NCBI GenBank assembly: GCA_030323885.1
Contig: CM059187.1
Coordinates: 88,331,726 to 88,395,725 of the forward strand
Length of the DNA stretch: 64,000 bases
DNA from: Branchipolynoe longqiensis
Taxonomy: Eukaryota; Annelida; Polychaeta; Phyllodocida; Polynoidae
Direction: 5' to 3'
Positions 43,944-54,996 of this stretch are shown piece after piece. Every line of letters begins with the position of its first letter. Position 1 is the first letter of the stretch. Both the position numbers and the translations under genes were made by a program. The notes under the pieces were generated by a model. That model was not told the DNA's origin. It made no database searches and saw only the letters and a program-made list of their open reading frames with translations.

Positions 43944-43997
43944 GAGGGAGGATGCAGTGTCCCGGTGGCAGTTAACACGACTATTGAAGACAACTTG
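43944..43997 (+). CDS. HMBS: HMBS exon e (cofactor cysteine)
   Basis: The acceptor is 'ttacattacag' and the donor 'gtaggt'. It encodes EGGCSVPVAVNTTIEDNL. The Cys of GGCSVPVAV is the residue that covalently holds the dipyrromethane cofactor in the family. 18 codons, phase 0. Confidence 0.97.
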
Positions 43998-44085
43998 GTA
44001 GGTACTGACTTTCAGACCTGCCAACCATTCCAATTGTCGCAAAATCATTCACATTATCAGGATACCAATCATTCTACGTGGAACC

Positions 44086-44435
44086 TTAAAGTTGCATAGT
44101 CCGATGGTTTTGAGTTTCTGCTATTTTTCTGAGATATTTATATTAAATTGATTGTTATAACATACCTTACTTTAGTTTGAAGCGACTTTTATTTTAAATG
44201 GCTATGTTTTGAGATATTTGAATTGCAAATATGTTGAAATAGTTTAGGCAAGCTTGCCAAAACTCGGACACCATAGGCTTCAGTAGTAACATGTTCTATT
44301 GTATTTATGCAGTATTCCCATCTATGTGGCAACAACTGTTTAATAAGTGCATCATTATCTAAGTTGGATATGTAGAATCAATTTTAGATAATTGTTTTGG
44401 TTTTGAAAATGTGATGCTTCATCGGACTATGCATA
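44086..44435 (+). mobile_element. MITE-X, full length
   Basis: It starts TTAAAGTTGCATAGTCCGAT and ends with the inverse ATCGGACTATGCATA. Both terminal repeats are clear in this copy. Confidence 0.75.
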
Positions 44436-44468
44436 TTTTTCGACAGAATTCCGAACATTTAGTTCTTC

Positions 44469-44814
44469 AGGGATGAAAGGTTTCGCGGATTTTCGCGATA
44501 TTTTATATTTACCTATTAACGTTATGCAAAATTCCAAGGAATCAGGACGTATCTGACAACAGTTGGGTGGTGTACATCCTGTTAGATGTAGCTAGAACAT
44601 AAAACCCCCAAAAGAACGATCTAGGTATGGGCGATAATATAGGCACAACATGAATAGTTGAAACCTGACCTCCAGCATTTTTCAACGATTCCCTGACAGT
44701 GTTAAGTCTATGGGAGAAGATCCGCGCTTTCGGATAAATTCGTCGTCGATGTAATAATCTCGGCTTGATTTCAGCATTTTTCGCTGGAGACCACTTTCAT
44801 CCCTAAGTTTTTAG
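44469..44814. mobile_element. MITE-Y with CAGGGATGAAAG ends
   Basis: The left end CAGGGATGAAAGG and right end CCACTTTCATCCCT are inverse repeats. Internal sequence includes 'gattccctgacagtgtta'. A SINE-A-like tail fragment ('tgttagatgtagctagaac') lies inside at about 44565-44611. Confidence 0.65.
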
Positions 44815-45247
44815 TGCAGAAAAATAACTATTTGTCCTCAAAGAAATATTGATCTAGTCATTATGTACGACTGGTTTTAAACAGAAAATAATGCATACTG
44901 GTATTAATTTAGTAGATTCATGTCTTGTTCATTCTTCAAATTGATTATGTAAATATTTCATTGGTGAAGATGAATATATTTTGTCCCCGTCTATGGAGGT
45001 TATTACATGTATAAAAGTGTGTGGTGTCACAATGAGGGCCGTTCAGTTTGCGTAAGTCTCTCGTCAGATGGCGACTCATGCCGGTCTGTGTGGTGCATAT
45101 CCTGGTACTACCTCAAATGTTGGGAGGCATGCAGAACCCCAATCAATGAATTCACCATCATGTCAATTTGTGTTTTACCATGTCCTTTTCACTGCCGATA
45201 TAATCATGTAATTTAAGCATTTCCTGACTAACATTTCGATGCTGCAG

Positions 45248-45349
45248 ATGTGCATGGATGGTGGCGTATACATGATTGACGGGAGCGACTGTGTCACCGG
45301 CTCGCTAAAAACCAAGCTCTGCGACCCAGATGAGCCAGACACCAAGAAG
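45248..45349 (+). CDS. HMBS: HMBS exon f
   Basis: The acceptor is 'cgatgctgcag' and the donor 'gtacat'. It encodes MCMDGGVYMIDGSDCVTGSL then KTKLCDPDEPDTKK, matching the domain-3 stretch LTGGVWSLDGSDS. 34 codons, phase 0. Confidence 0.93.
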
Positions 45350-45698
45350 GTACATACACTCCTAAACAGCGTGACATGCATCATGACATGACTCAAAACA
45401 TTACCTTAGATGTTGCTAGGACGTGAACAAAAATGCCGCCCTCAAGGAAGCTAGGATCGCTTCTTGTTTTACATTAGTCGAAAGATCATGCATGGTGTTT
45501 GCATTGTAAAATTGTTCGCACAAGGCCATGCAATCTACGCAATTTAATCAAATGTGTTTGAGCATCAGTAGTGAGTAAGAAGGGTTTGGCATGTTATATT
45601 AGGCATAAGCGTCGTCTAAGTTACCGACATGGCTGGTGTCTAAATGGAGGCCACCTTTTCTCCTTTTTCAACTCTCACTACCTAGTCTAGTGTGTATA

Positions 45699-46045
45699 TT
45701 AAAGCTGCATAGTCTGATGAAGCATCATATTTTCACAACCAAAGCACTCACCTAGATTTGATTCTATATCTCCAACTTAGGTACTGATACAGGTATTAAG
45801 CATTTGTTGCCACATAGAAGGGCATACTGAGTCAATTTAATAGAACATCTTACTGCATAAGCCTATGGTGTCAGAGTTTTGGGATGCATGGTAAAATTAA
45901 TTTGGCATGTTTGTGCTTCGAATATCTCCAAAGTTAGCCAGTTAAAATAAAATTTACCACAAACTAAAGTAAAGTCCATTATAACAATCAATTTAATATA
46001 TTTATCTCATAAAAATGGCCGAAACTCAAAACTATGCAACTTTAA
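45699..46045 (-). mobile_element. MITE-X, full length, inverted, TA duplication
   Basis: The ends are TTAAAGCTGCATAGTCTGAT and the inverse CTATGCAACTTTAA. TA flanks it on both sides (45697-45698 and 46046-46047), which fits a Tc1/mariner-type element. Confidence 0.75.
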
Positions 46046-46340
46046 TATGGTATAAGAATCTTTTATATATATATATACTTATATACATACATATATATAT
46101 ACATAAATATGCACACACAATCGAATATCACCAGGGACCCCATACACACAAATATATCCTAGTTATTTATATCCACATAATAGATTATATAGTATGCACA
46201 CACACCTATTTGCATATATTTAATATGTATACGCATATACACACCCTCCTGCTTCCCTCCTGGTATGGAATCATAGGTTGGCTTCGAGATCAAACACTTG
46301 TTTTATCGATCCACTATTCCACTCCCAATGAGTATTTAGG

Positions 46341-46525
46341 AAATTTACCTCCAGGGGGGCGGCACCTGGCGGTCTCCAATGAAGATATGATATGCATATT
46401 GTCTTTATACTTCAACAATTTACCTCCAGGGGTCGGCACCTAACGGTCTCCAATGAAGATATCATATGCATATTGTCTTTATACTTCAACAATTTACCTC
46501 CAGGAGGCGGCACCTAACGGTGTTC
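46341..46525 (+). repeat. 75 bp tandem repeat, about 2.5 units
   Basis: Units begin 'aatttacctccagg' at 46341, 46416 and 46490 and share 'ggtctccaatgaagatat'. Confidence 0.85.
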
Positions 46526-46529
46526 TAAT

Positions 46530-47135
46530 GCAGGCCCACCACTCATAGATAAAAGATTCAACCCGTACTACAATAGCCTGAGATGGGGTGAAGAACAACC
46601 TTATTTAAAAAGTGGAGAAATTGTGGGTAAATGAAGTGAGCATAACAAATCTTAATCTAAGAAGCAACATATATTCTTATATATAGATAACCTCAACTTC
46701 TGAACTGAGTAGTAGAATAATTCCAGGAGATAAATGAACTTAAAGTTTGATTTGACATATCCCACATATCTACATGGCCATTAGCAGGTAGTTGAGGGGT
46801 TTCCTGGTAATAATCCAATCTAGGTCAGGAAGCAGTCATTTTCATTGGCTCAGGTAGTCAGGTGGTGAGCATGGCATTCAAACATGGCAGATTTACTTCA
46901 TGGACTATCAATTCAAATTTCTTTTGTGTCATTATGCCTTGATATTATGTGATTTGAACACTGGAGAGTATATGTGGAGGACACACAAGTACAATCGGAT
47001 TGTAGCTATTGGATTTACTCAACATAAGATAGGGATGCCAAACTAAGACCATGAACAGTGAGACACTTTTTCCCTAACCTTTACATAGGGTTGATATTCA
47101 CCTCTGAATAGAGTCACAGGTGAATATTTGATCTA
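46530..47135. repeat. Diverged relative of the 6598-7445 foldback element
   Basis: The left part ('atagataaaagattcaaccc', 'aatctaagaagcaacat', 'atattcttatatata') and right part ('ttgatattcacctctg', 'caggtgaatatttgatcta') match blocks of the foldback arms. The centre is unrelated. Confidence 0.45.
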
Positions 47136-47519
47136 GTATACCTACATATTTTAAATTTGAATGTAGTGGTAATAATAATAGAATTTAGTATATATAAATG
47201 TAGATGAAAGTAAACCAATGGAACAAAATGTGCAATTTTATTTGAGTTTGTGTATGATTATTTTATTATATATCAACTAAACCTATATAACTGCCTCATA
47301 TGTGCATGCATATTTTTTCTTTATTAATCATTATAAAATATATGTAATAATAAAACAATATAATCAAATAATGAAGCAAAGAAAATACGTTTATACACTT
47401 ATGACTGAACCTTTATGTTTTAGTTTATTGGGATTAGTTGATCTGCATTTTTCAAGCTATTTTTCTCAAAAATACACTGGCCTAATCTCGGGAAATCCGA
47501 AAACTCCCTTACCTCATCA

Positions 47520-49100
47520 TAACGCATCCTCCCACCCCTACTTCCGCTGGATAGTGGCAGCCTCACTTAGACCCCAACCCTACTTCCGCTGGAGATTGAC
47601 AGCCCCGCTTGGACCCCCACCCTACTACTACTGCTGGAGATTGACATTCTCACTTAGACCCCCACCCTACTTCCGCTGAAGATTGACAGCCTCACTTAGA
47701 CCCCTACTAGTACTACTGGTGGAGAGTGACAGTCTCACTTAGACCCCTACTAGTACTACTGGTGGAGAGTGACAGTCTCACTTAGACCCCCACCCTACTA
47801 CTGCAGGAGTGTAACAGTCTCACTTAGACCCCAACCCTACTAGTACTACTGCTGGAGTGTAACAGTCTCACTTAGACTGCCACCCTACTAGTACTACTGC
47901 TGGAGAGTGACAGCCTCACTTAGACCCCCACCCTAGTAGTACTACTGCTGGAGTGTAACAGTCTCACTTAGACCCCCACCCTACTAGTACTACTGCTGGT
48001 GAGTGACAGTCTCACTTAGACCCCCACCCTACTAGTACTACTGCTGGTGAGTGACAGTCTCACTTAGACCCCCATCATACTAGTACTACTGCTGGAGATT
48101 GACAGCCTCACTTAGACCCCACCCCCCCCACCCACCCTACTACTGCTGGTGAGTGACAGTCTCACTTAGACCCTCCACCCTACTAGTACTACTGCTGGAT
48201 ATTGACAGCCTCATTTAGACCCCAACCCTACTACTGCTGGAGTGTAAGTCTCACTTAGACCCCAACCCTACTAGTACTACTGCTGGAGAGTGACAGCCTC
48301 ACTTAGACCCCCCCCCCCACCCCCACCCACCCTACTACTGCTGGTGAGTGACAGTCTCACTTAGACCCTCCACCCTACTAGTACTACTGCTGGATATTGA
48401 CAGCCTCACTTAGACCCCAACCCTACTACTGCTGGAGTGTAACAGTGCCACTTAGACCCCAACCCTACTAGTACTACTGCTGGAGAGTGACAGTCTCACT
48501 TAGACCCCCACCCTACTATTGCTGGTGAGTGACGGTCTCACTTAGACCCACCACCCTACTACTGCTGGAGATTGACAGCCTCACTTAGACCCCCACCCTA
48601 CTACTGCTGGAGAGTGACAGTCTCACTTAGACCCCCACCCTACTAGTACTACTGCTGGAGAGTGAGTCTCACTTAGACCCCAAGCCTACTACTGCTGGAG
48701 TGTAACAGTCTCACTTAGACCCTAGTACTACTGCTGGAGAGTGACAGTCTCACTTAGACCCCAACCCTACTCTACTACTGCTGGAGAGTGACAGTCTCAC
48801 TTAGACCCCCACCCTACTAGTACTACTGCTGGTGAGTGACAGTCTCACTTAGACCCCCATCATACTAGTACTACTGCTGGTGAGTGACAGTCTCACTTAG
48901 ACCCCCACCCTACTAGTACTACTGCTGGTGAGTGACAGTCTCACTTAGACCCCCACCCTACTAGTACTACTGCTGGTGAGTGACAGTCTCACTTAGACCC
49001 CCACCATACTAGTACTACTGCTGGTGAGTGACAGTCTCACTTAGACCCCCATCATACTAGTACTACTGCTGGAGATTGGCAGCCTCACTCAGACCCCAAA
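47520..49100 (+). repeat. 48 bp minisatellite in the last HMBS intron
   Basis: About 34 units share the core 'ctcacttagacccc' and mostly 'tagtactactgctgg'. The full period is 48 bp, clearest at 48879-49070; shorter variants occur. About ten units carry GGTGAGTG, a strong 5' splice-site match on the HMBS strand. The array runs to within about 25 bp of the exon g acceptor. Confidence 0.95.
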
Positions 49101-49123
49101 CTCTGCTGCTTCACCCACCACAG

Positions 49124-49429
49124 AGAGCTGCGGGCAGCCGGCAGCGCGAGTTCGTCAGCATCGTAGCGGCCAGCATGTCGCAAGACGCGCTGGGTGCCGC
49201 CGAACAGCTGGGCATCGACCTGGCCGTGCGCATCATGCAGGACGGCGGCAAGCAGATCCTCGACGTGACGAAGCAGACGATGAAGGCCGACATCGAGAAG
49301 ATGAAGGCCGAGAAGCTGGCGACCGAGAAGTTGGAGAAGCAGCTCAAGAAAGACATGCGGGCCACAACTACTGGCAAGATCGCCAAACAAATGACGCCTA
49401 AGCCCGAGCGCAAGCAGAGTCTGACCTAG
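49124..49429 (+). CDS. HMBS: HMBS exon g (terminal coding exon)
   Basis: The acceptor is 'cacccaccacag'. It encodes RAAGSRQREFVSIVA, then GAAEQLGIDLAVRIM and GGKQILDVTKQ, matching the C-terminal [20 protein letters not shown] of vertebrate HMBS. The family protein usually ends a few residues later. Here another ~50 residues follow, rich in Lys and Glu (KADIEKMKAEKLATEKLEKQ, then a basic tail), likely helical, ending at TAG 49427-49429. GC content is much higher than in the surrounding intron. Confidence 0.95.
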   Translation, partial: RAAGSRQREFVSIVAASMSQDALGAAEQLGIDLAVRIMQDGGKQILDVTKQTMKADIEKMKAEKLATEKLEKQLKKDMRATTTGKIAKQMTPKPERKQSLT

Positions 49430-50233
49430 AGCGGGGTGCGCCGTCACGTGACCCATGTGCAGGCGTGCAGATCCGGTGTAGACTTGTGAGTGCAGTGGAG
49501 GGTATTGTGTGTATGTATGCACAGGGGTGAAAGATTCCAGTCTTTTTCGCGGATTCCCACAGGTTTTAAATTTTTTTTTTTTAAACATGTTTTTGATTAT
49601 TGGCTTTCGTGAAAAAGCGGGACAGTCCTTTCATGGCTTAGCACTACCAGAGAATCTTGGCAACGTTTTTCTTCTTTTTTTTATAATTAAAAAAAAAAAA
49701 ATCAGGTTTCCGCTTTTATCACTTTTCCCCCCCCCATTTCTTTGAAGAGATGTGACTTTCATTCTTCTGTATGAATTGAATATTCATGAAGTTATGTTCT
49801 ACGGGATTACCTTTTTTTTCATTTCATACAATTTTTTTAAAGCGTATTGTGAGTGATGGCTCATGAGAATTGTGGATACATGAGTGAATAGACGGGTTGA
49901 CGTACACGTTCTGCTGTGGTATGTTTTGTGGGCAAAGTTTAGTATCAAAATTAAAACACACGCACCGAATGGCCTTCTCATCTAATGATAAAGAAATAGC
50001 TTGGTACAGAAGTTGATTTGTGATTATTGTTTTTGTCTACGCAACACTTTCACTTGGTATATTAAGGGAATGAAAGGTGAGCCAATGAATCTGTTTTTGT
50101 TTTAATACAATTTTGTTATAAGCATTCGAGAGAATCGACTGCACAGTTAACAGTGACATTTTCTCTTTCTTTCCTCAATTTTTCTTTTTTAATCGAAGAG
50201 CAATGTGACATTATGGTCATCCCTTGTGAAATG
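49430..50233 (+). other. HMBS 3' untranslated region and downstream DNA
   Basis: No AATAAA is obvious close to the stop; ATTAAA variants occur near 49686 and 49951. A MITE-Y-like start ('caggggtgaaagattccag') lies at about 49521. The polyadenylation site is unresolved. Confidence 0.4.
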
Positions 50234-50588
50234 TTAAAGCTGCATAGTCCGATGAAGCATCAAATTTTCTAAATCAAAACAATTATCTAGATTTGATTCT
50301 ACATATCTAACTTAAATACTGATGCACTTATTAAGTATTTGTTGCCATGTAGAAGGGAACGCTGAGTCGATTTAATAGAACCTGTTACTGCAGAAGCCTA
50401 TGATATCAGAGTTTTGGCGTGCTTGCCAAAATTATTTTCACATGTTTGAATTTCAAATATCTCAAACGGTAGCCATTTCAATTAAAAGTTACTTCAAACT
50501 AAATTGAGGTAGGTTATAATGATCAATTTAATATAGTTATCTCAGAAAAATGCCAGAAACTCAAAACCATCGGAATATGCAACTTTAA
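50234..50588 (-). mobile_element. MITE-X, full length, inverted
   Basis: It starts TTAAAGCTGCATAGTCCGAT and ends 'cggaatatgcaactttaa', with the same internal order as the copy at 45699. Confidence 0.75.
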
Positions 50589-50816
50589 AAGCCAGCTCGT
50601 ATGTTTCTTCTGGGAGTTATGTAACGTGCTGTGTATTTCTGAATGAATGCTAAAAGAATTTCTATATATAGCTATACCCAATTTAAATGTATGGATATCA
50701 AATTTTAATGCAGATCCGTGGCAATATGCTACTACAACGGGATTATTTGGACCAGTTTAGTCACGTGGTCCAATTTCGAATATTTGCACGAAAACAAAAT
50801 AAATTTGTTATTTTCA

Positions 50817-51095
50817 TACTTCATTTCCTGAGTGTTAGTAGATTTGTTTACCTTCAAGTATATGGGTGTTATTAATGTTTTAAACATGTTGCCTTATCAA
50901 GGGTATCACATACATTTTCCTGAGTGTTAGTAGATTTGTTTACCTTCAAGCATATGGGTGTTATTACTGTTATAAACGTGTTGCGTTATCACATACATTT
51001 TCCTGAGTGTTAGTAGATTTGTTTACCTTCAAATAGATGGGTGTTATTAATGTTATAAACATGTTGCGTTATCAAGGGTATCACATAAATGTATA
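50817..51095 (+). repeat. ~90 bp tandem repeat, three units
   Basis: Units share 'cctgagtgttagtagatttg' and 'tatcacata', beginning near 50822, 50917 and 51001. The middle unit lacks 'aagggta'. Confidence 0.85.
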
Positions 51096-51260
51096 ATAGT
51101 GTTGCCAATTCCATGTGAAGTCTGCCGTAAATGTTCTGAGTGTGCCGGCACCATTACAGTCTATGACTGATCTGCTACATTAGAAATCTGAGTAATACAC
51201 TATGTAATAATGAATGGTTAACGTTTTGCTTGCTTTATATATATATGAAAACAACAGAGA

Positions 51261-51314
51261 GGCCTGATGACCTTAGATGTTGCCAGGACGTAAAACCCCA
51301 ACAACCAACCAACA
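51261..51314 (+). mobile_element. SINE-A 3' tail fragment
   Basis: Only 'gatgaccttagatgttgcc' to 'aaaaccccaacaaccaacc' remains: an extreme 5' truncation of a LINE-mobilised SINE. Confidence 0.7.
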
Positions 51315-51464
51315 AAAGGAAAACGTAAGACAAACCCAAGTGAACAATATACTACTGTGTCTGGCAATGTGTCTATTATTTGTCAACTGTTAGTTTGCAG
51401 GCCTATATCACCTTTAAGAATACACGTGACATTAGTTGGCTACTATGTGCAGTGTAGCCACTTG

Positions 51465-52058
51465 AGCCGTGTTCACACGGGCGATGTAAATCGATTCGTA
51501 GAAATCGACTTGTATAGTTTGGCTTACATTTCGCGTGTGAACGGGCGTCTGAGGCGGATTAAGGCTGATTCGATTCCTGTGATCTAGATAATGTAAACCA
51601 CCTCTCGAGGTAGTTTACGTGAGTCGATTTCTGTGAATCGATTTATTTTGTCCGTGTGGACGCACTGAGGCGGATTAAGCACCTCACACGCATGCGCAGT
51701 CGACACCTTAGTTTGTTGACTTTCCGGTCGATCAAAAGCACATATTATATAATTTGGTCTATGAACCTGCTAGAGGTGCAGAGATATTTTTTTCATCATT
51801 TATTTTTAGGGTTTCACTGCCCAGCAGAAGTTTTGACCGTTCCAAACCAATACGATTCAGTACATACATATCTAGGTCGAACCCACTCTCTAGTGGTGAC
51901 GTCGCCTAACCGAAAACTGGCACTGGTCAGACTGGACTTGCTCATGCGCAGATATCGACTTCCGGTCCAAGTAGTGCCCGTGTGAACGGGTGGCTAATTC
52001 GACTCCTGCTATCCGCCTTGTCTAAATCGCTTTAGATTTTCCCCGTGTGAACACGGCT
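51465..52058. mobile_element. Harbinger-like MITE with 17 bp inverted repeats
   Basis: The ends AGCCGTGTTCACACGGG and exact inverse are flanked by TTG on both sides (51462-51464 and 52059-52061). The interior matches the MITE at 4873-5505 ('cacgcatgcgcagtcgacac', 'tatataatttggtctatgaa'). No protein is encoded; the open frame at 51656 is shared repeat sequence. Confidence 0.8.
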
Positions 52059-52061
52059 TTG

Positions 52062-53029
52062 GATGTTGAATTCAACCAACTCCATTCTTTTCCATCTAGA
52101 CCCACGATGCAAACTAAAATATTGATTTGAGTTATTCTCGTCTTACATCGTGGCAACATCTTATTAGGCCAATTTTTTTATTATTATTGGTGATCGTCCT
52201 TTTGAAATAAATATCAGGGTCAGGCGGGCGGTTTTTATTTATTGTATTTTTTTAATATTTCACTGGTCTCCTCGCCCCCCCCCCTCAATTCCCTCCCTAT
52301 CACCCCTCAAATTCCTCGCTATTCCTTTCCTCCACTGCTCTGTTAATTGCCCTCTTCACTCCCCTTTCATTTCTAACTCCATCCACCCCACTCCATTTCT
52401 CACTCCACCCGCCCTCTTCATTTAAGTTTTAAAATGTATTATTTATAATGAGAGCGGGCGATTTTTCAGCCATGGGTGGGGGGCGATCACCAATTCTTTG
52501 TTTATTTGGCCTTATTTTAAACACAAAATAATGTATTGATGCCATTGTTTCAAAAACAATGAGGCCTCTAAGTAATGCAAGTGAAGTAATTTTCCCGACA
52601 TGCAGAGATTTTGGTTGAATAGTTTTGTAATATATTATTTTTCTTGTAAGGTTGACTACCCCCCCCCTCCCCCCCCCCCCCCGTTAACCATTATGTGTCG
52701 GTGACATCGCTGTGAATGTTACGAGTTGTTATATATGAGTTTGCCACGTATGAAATGGCGTGACCCAGTTATTACGTGAGTTTGTCAGAAGGCTATTTGA
52801 TTTGTAAAAAAATTGTGTCAAAGAGAATCAAATCGTGCCATTAGGTCATTGATGATAAAGGATCGTGCCTGACGATCATGTACCTACCGACACCTTACGA
52901 ATAGGTGCCGTGTTCTATACTACACTCTGGTGTTAGAGTTAAGACAACTTGTTACGGTGGGTGAAGATTATTCGGCTAGATTGTCCCTGTTGTCGAGTTA
53001 CAGATGTGCATTGCCTTAAAGTAGCCAAC
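52062..53029. other. Intergenic; C-rich low complexity
   Basis: Pyrimidine-rich sequence lies at 52265-52430 and a poly-C run at 52660-52682. No gene is seen. Confidence 0.4.
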
Positions 53030-53172
53030 CTCGCCAAAATTTCTAATTGCACCAGGCTAAGCCAATGTGATAATATCCGCGTTTATCGGAAATTCGCCGT
53101 TAGTTTAAAGATAACTTCACTGCAGGCATAGATTTTCGCTTTTTTTCCCCCGGAGACCACTTTCATCTCTGC
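53030..53172 (-). mobile_element. MITE-Y fragment
   Basis: It ends 'ggagaccactttcatctctg' like the copy at 44469-44814; the other end is not recognisable. Confidence 0.5.
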
Positions 53173-53224
53173 TTATGTAATGTTTGGTAATTAACCATGT
53201 TATCTTTCCGTTAACAAAGCCTTA

Positions 53225-53504
53225 AGTGCCTATCACACTATGTCGGATTGAGCAACGGACAGAATTGTCTAGTCCGGTGGTGATAAGTATCAAAATGTAT
53301 TAAAATGTGTCAAAGTGTTGCGACATCAGGTCTATGAACGGACATGAATGGATAGCCAATGGACGAAACGAAATCAAACCGGACAAGAACCGTAGACGTC
53401 AATCCGGCAGAATCCGTTCCTAGTTTTGTGCATGTTCAAAACATGTATGGACACAAACCGGACATTGTTCGTTTTCCCCAATCCGGTGAGGTGTGACAGG
53501 GCCT
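53225..53504. mobile_element. MITE with TTA target duplication
   Basis: The ends AGTGCCTATCACAC and, inverted, AGGCCCTGTCACAC both lead to CGGATTG inside. TTA flanks both sides (53222-53224 and 53505-53507), again a PIF/Harbinger-like duplication, but the terminal sequence defines a family distinct from 51465-52058. Confidence 0.7.
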
Positions 53505-53641
53505 TTATGTGGAGACAAATAAAACTCAATTGATTAAACCCGCCAATTTAAATAGTTGGATTCTTTGGTAGTGTATACAATTCTGAGTTCTGGAGTTATC
53601 ATTAATGGTTGTTAGTCCGAGGAAATTCACTCTCCAGGTGG

Positions 53642-53952
53642 CAGCACCGGTCGCGGTGGCCGAATCACTAGAGCACGGCTCTCGCGTTCGGCAGATCGGC
53701 ATCCGATAGAGTCAAACCATTGACTTATAATAAAATTGATACTTGTCGCTTCCTACTGGTGTGCGGCATTAATAGGATAGGGCCAGGACCGGTTACCTCA
53801 ATGTCAGGATAATGTGAGTTGGATATCAGGTCATGGTGCTGGCGGCATGATTTCCCAGTGGGGCAGCACCAAGAGTGTGCAGTCACAAGTCGGTGCCCGT
53901 CCTGATATGACCATAAATGTTGCCAGGATGAAAACTCCCACCAACCAACCAG
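53642..53952 (+). mobile_element. SINE-A with type-1 head
   Basis: The head 'ccggtcgcggtggccgaatc' has a damaged B box. The body has small deletions; it ends 'aaaactcccaccaaccaacc'. Confidence 0.8.
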
Positions 53953-54996
53953 GTGGCAACAACTGCATCAATACAATTCCTTCAGGAGCAGCATGACAAT
54001 TGAAGAAGTGTTTAAAACCTAATAAAATACAGCATACATAAAATTTACACGAATATTCTTTACTTTTAAATTATGGTTTGGTTTTGTGAATAGTATGGAG
54101 ACTTATGTTACTCCAATGATCAGTGATCCCATTTCTCAGCGAAATCCAAATCAGCGGGGGTTGGGGGATCCTGTCTGTAAAAAAACCTTTTACTTTTATA
54201 TTATTTGTTAGTGTTTGGAAGTCTTTAAATAGTTGTAATTTCAAGGCCAAAATATGTCCATGTTGCACCATTTTAACTGTAGGTTTTAAAACATTTTTGG
54301 GAGGGCATGCCCCCCCCCGACCACCTAGTTTTTCAGGGATTTCAAAAATGTTTGTCATTAGGACCCCTGAATGATAAAATAATATACATAGTAAATACAT
54401 AGGGAGTAATGTAATAAAAAAAGAAAGTTAGAGCCGATGCGGCCAGTGCTTATTTTACCAACAGTAAAAACAAAACAAAAGTTTAAAATAATATATTTAT
54501 CCAATGTATTATAAATTTCGGGCTGTGATTCTGTAGACTGGCCAATAATAAACATAAATATATAATAAGTATCTTTACAGGAGAATGTAATGAAAGTTGG
54601 GGCCTATGTGGGTCGATCATATGACAATGATAAAAATAATATTAAAAATAAACATTTATCACTATATATAGAGGTAATCCACTAAATTAGAGAACCGCTG
54701 ACTGTCGTGGTCAATGATGAAGATAAATATAGAAAATAGCCAGTTGCAATGAACAGTAATAGTTATGTAGGCACTCCTGCAGTGACCTAAATAAAGTGAT
54801 GGCTCAGGATGGCTATACGGGGTTTTGGGAGGCGATCTTAAAATATGTACCCTTTTACTTACTATCATGGTATTATTTTTTCATTGGTTTGTTTCCTAGC
54901 TTACTGCTTTATATTGTATTTAGATAGTTTCAGCGTGCTGCCACCTAGCGGATTACCAGATATCACAACATTTAGTTAGTCTATACATGTGATTTC
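53953..54996. other. Intergenic; no gene recognised
   Basis: AT-rich sequence with a poly-C run near 54309-54318. The open frames on the - strand here show no domain. Confidence 0.4.

Larger units (their letters stand above)
31080..49429 (+). other. HMBS: HMBS gene, 3' two thirds (seven exons seen)
   Basis: Joining 31080-31157, 41033-41108, 41714-41827, 42740-42898, 43944-43997, 45248-45349 and 49124-49429 gives one continuous frame with GT-AG introns. It matches hydroxymethylbilane synthase (porphobilinogen deaminase), the cytosolic enzyme that polymerises four porphobilinogens into hydroxymethylbilane in haem synthesis. The first ~115 residues, including the catalytic Asp region (normally VHSLKDLP), are not seen; their exons must lie upstream of the window or have been missed among the transposons. 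The first intron seen is 9.9 kb and the last 3.8 kb. Confidence 0.95.

Noticed and set aside
47520..49100. CRISPR-like array
   Set aside because: Units are contiguous 48 bp tandem repeats without unique spacers, in an animal intron.
49085..49588. 167-residue - strand frame
   Set aside because: Antisense to the terminal HMBS exon, open because of its GC-rich codon use.
51656..51985. 109-residue frame with a counterpart at 5085-5351
   Set aside because: Similarity is explained by both lying inside copies of the same non-coding MITE; no transposase motif.
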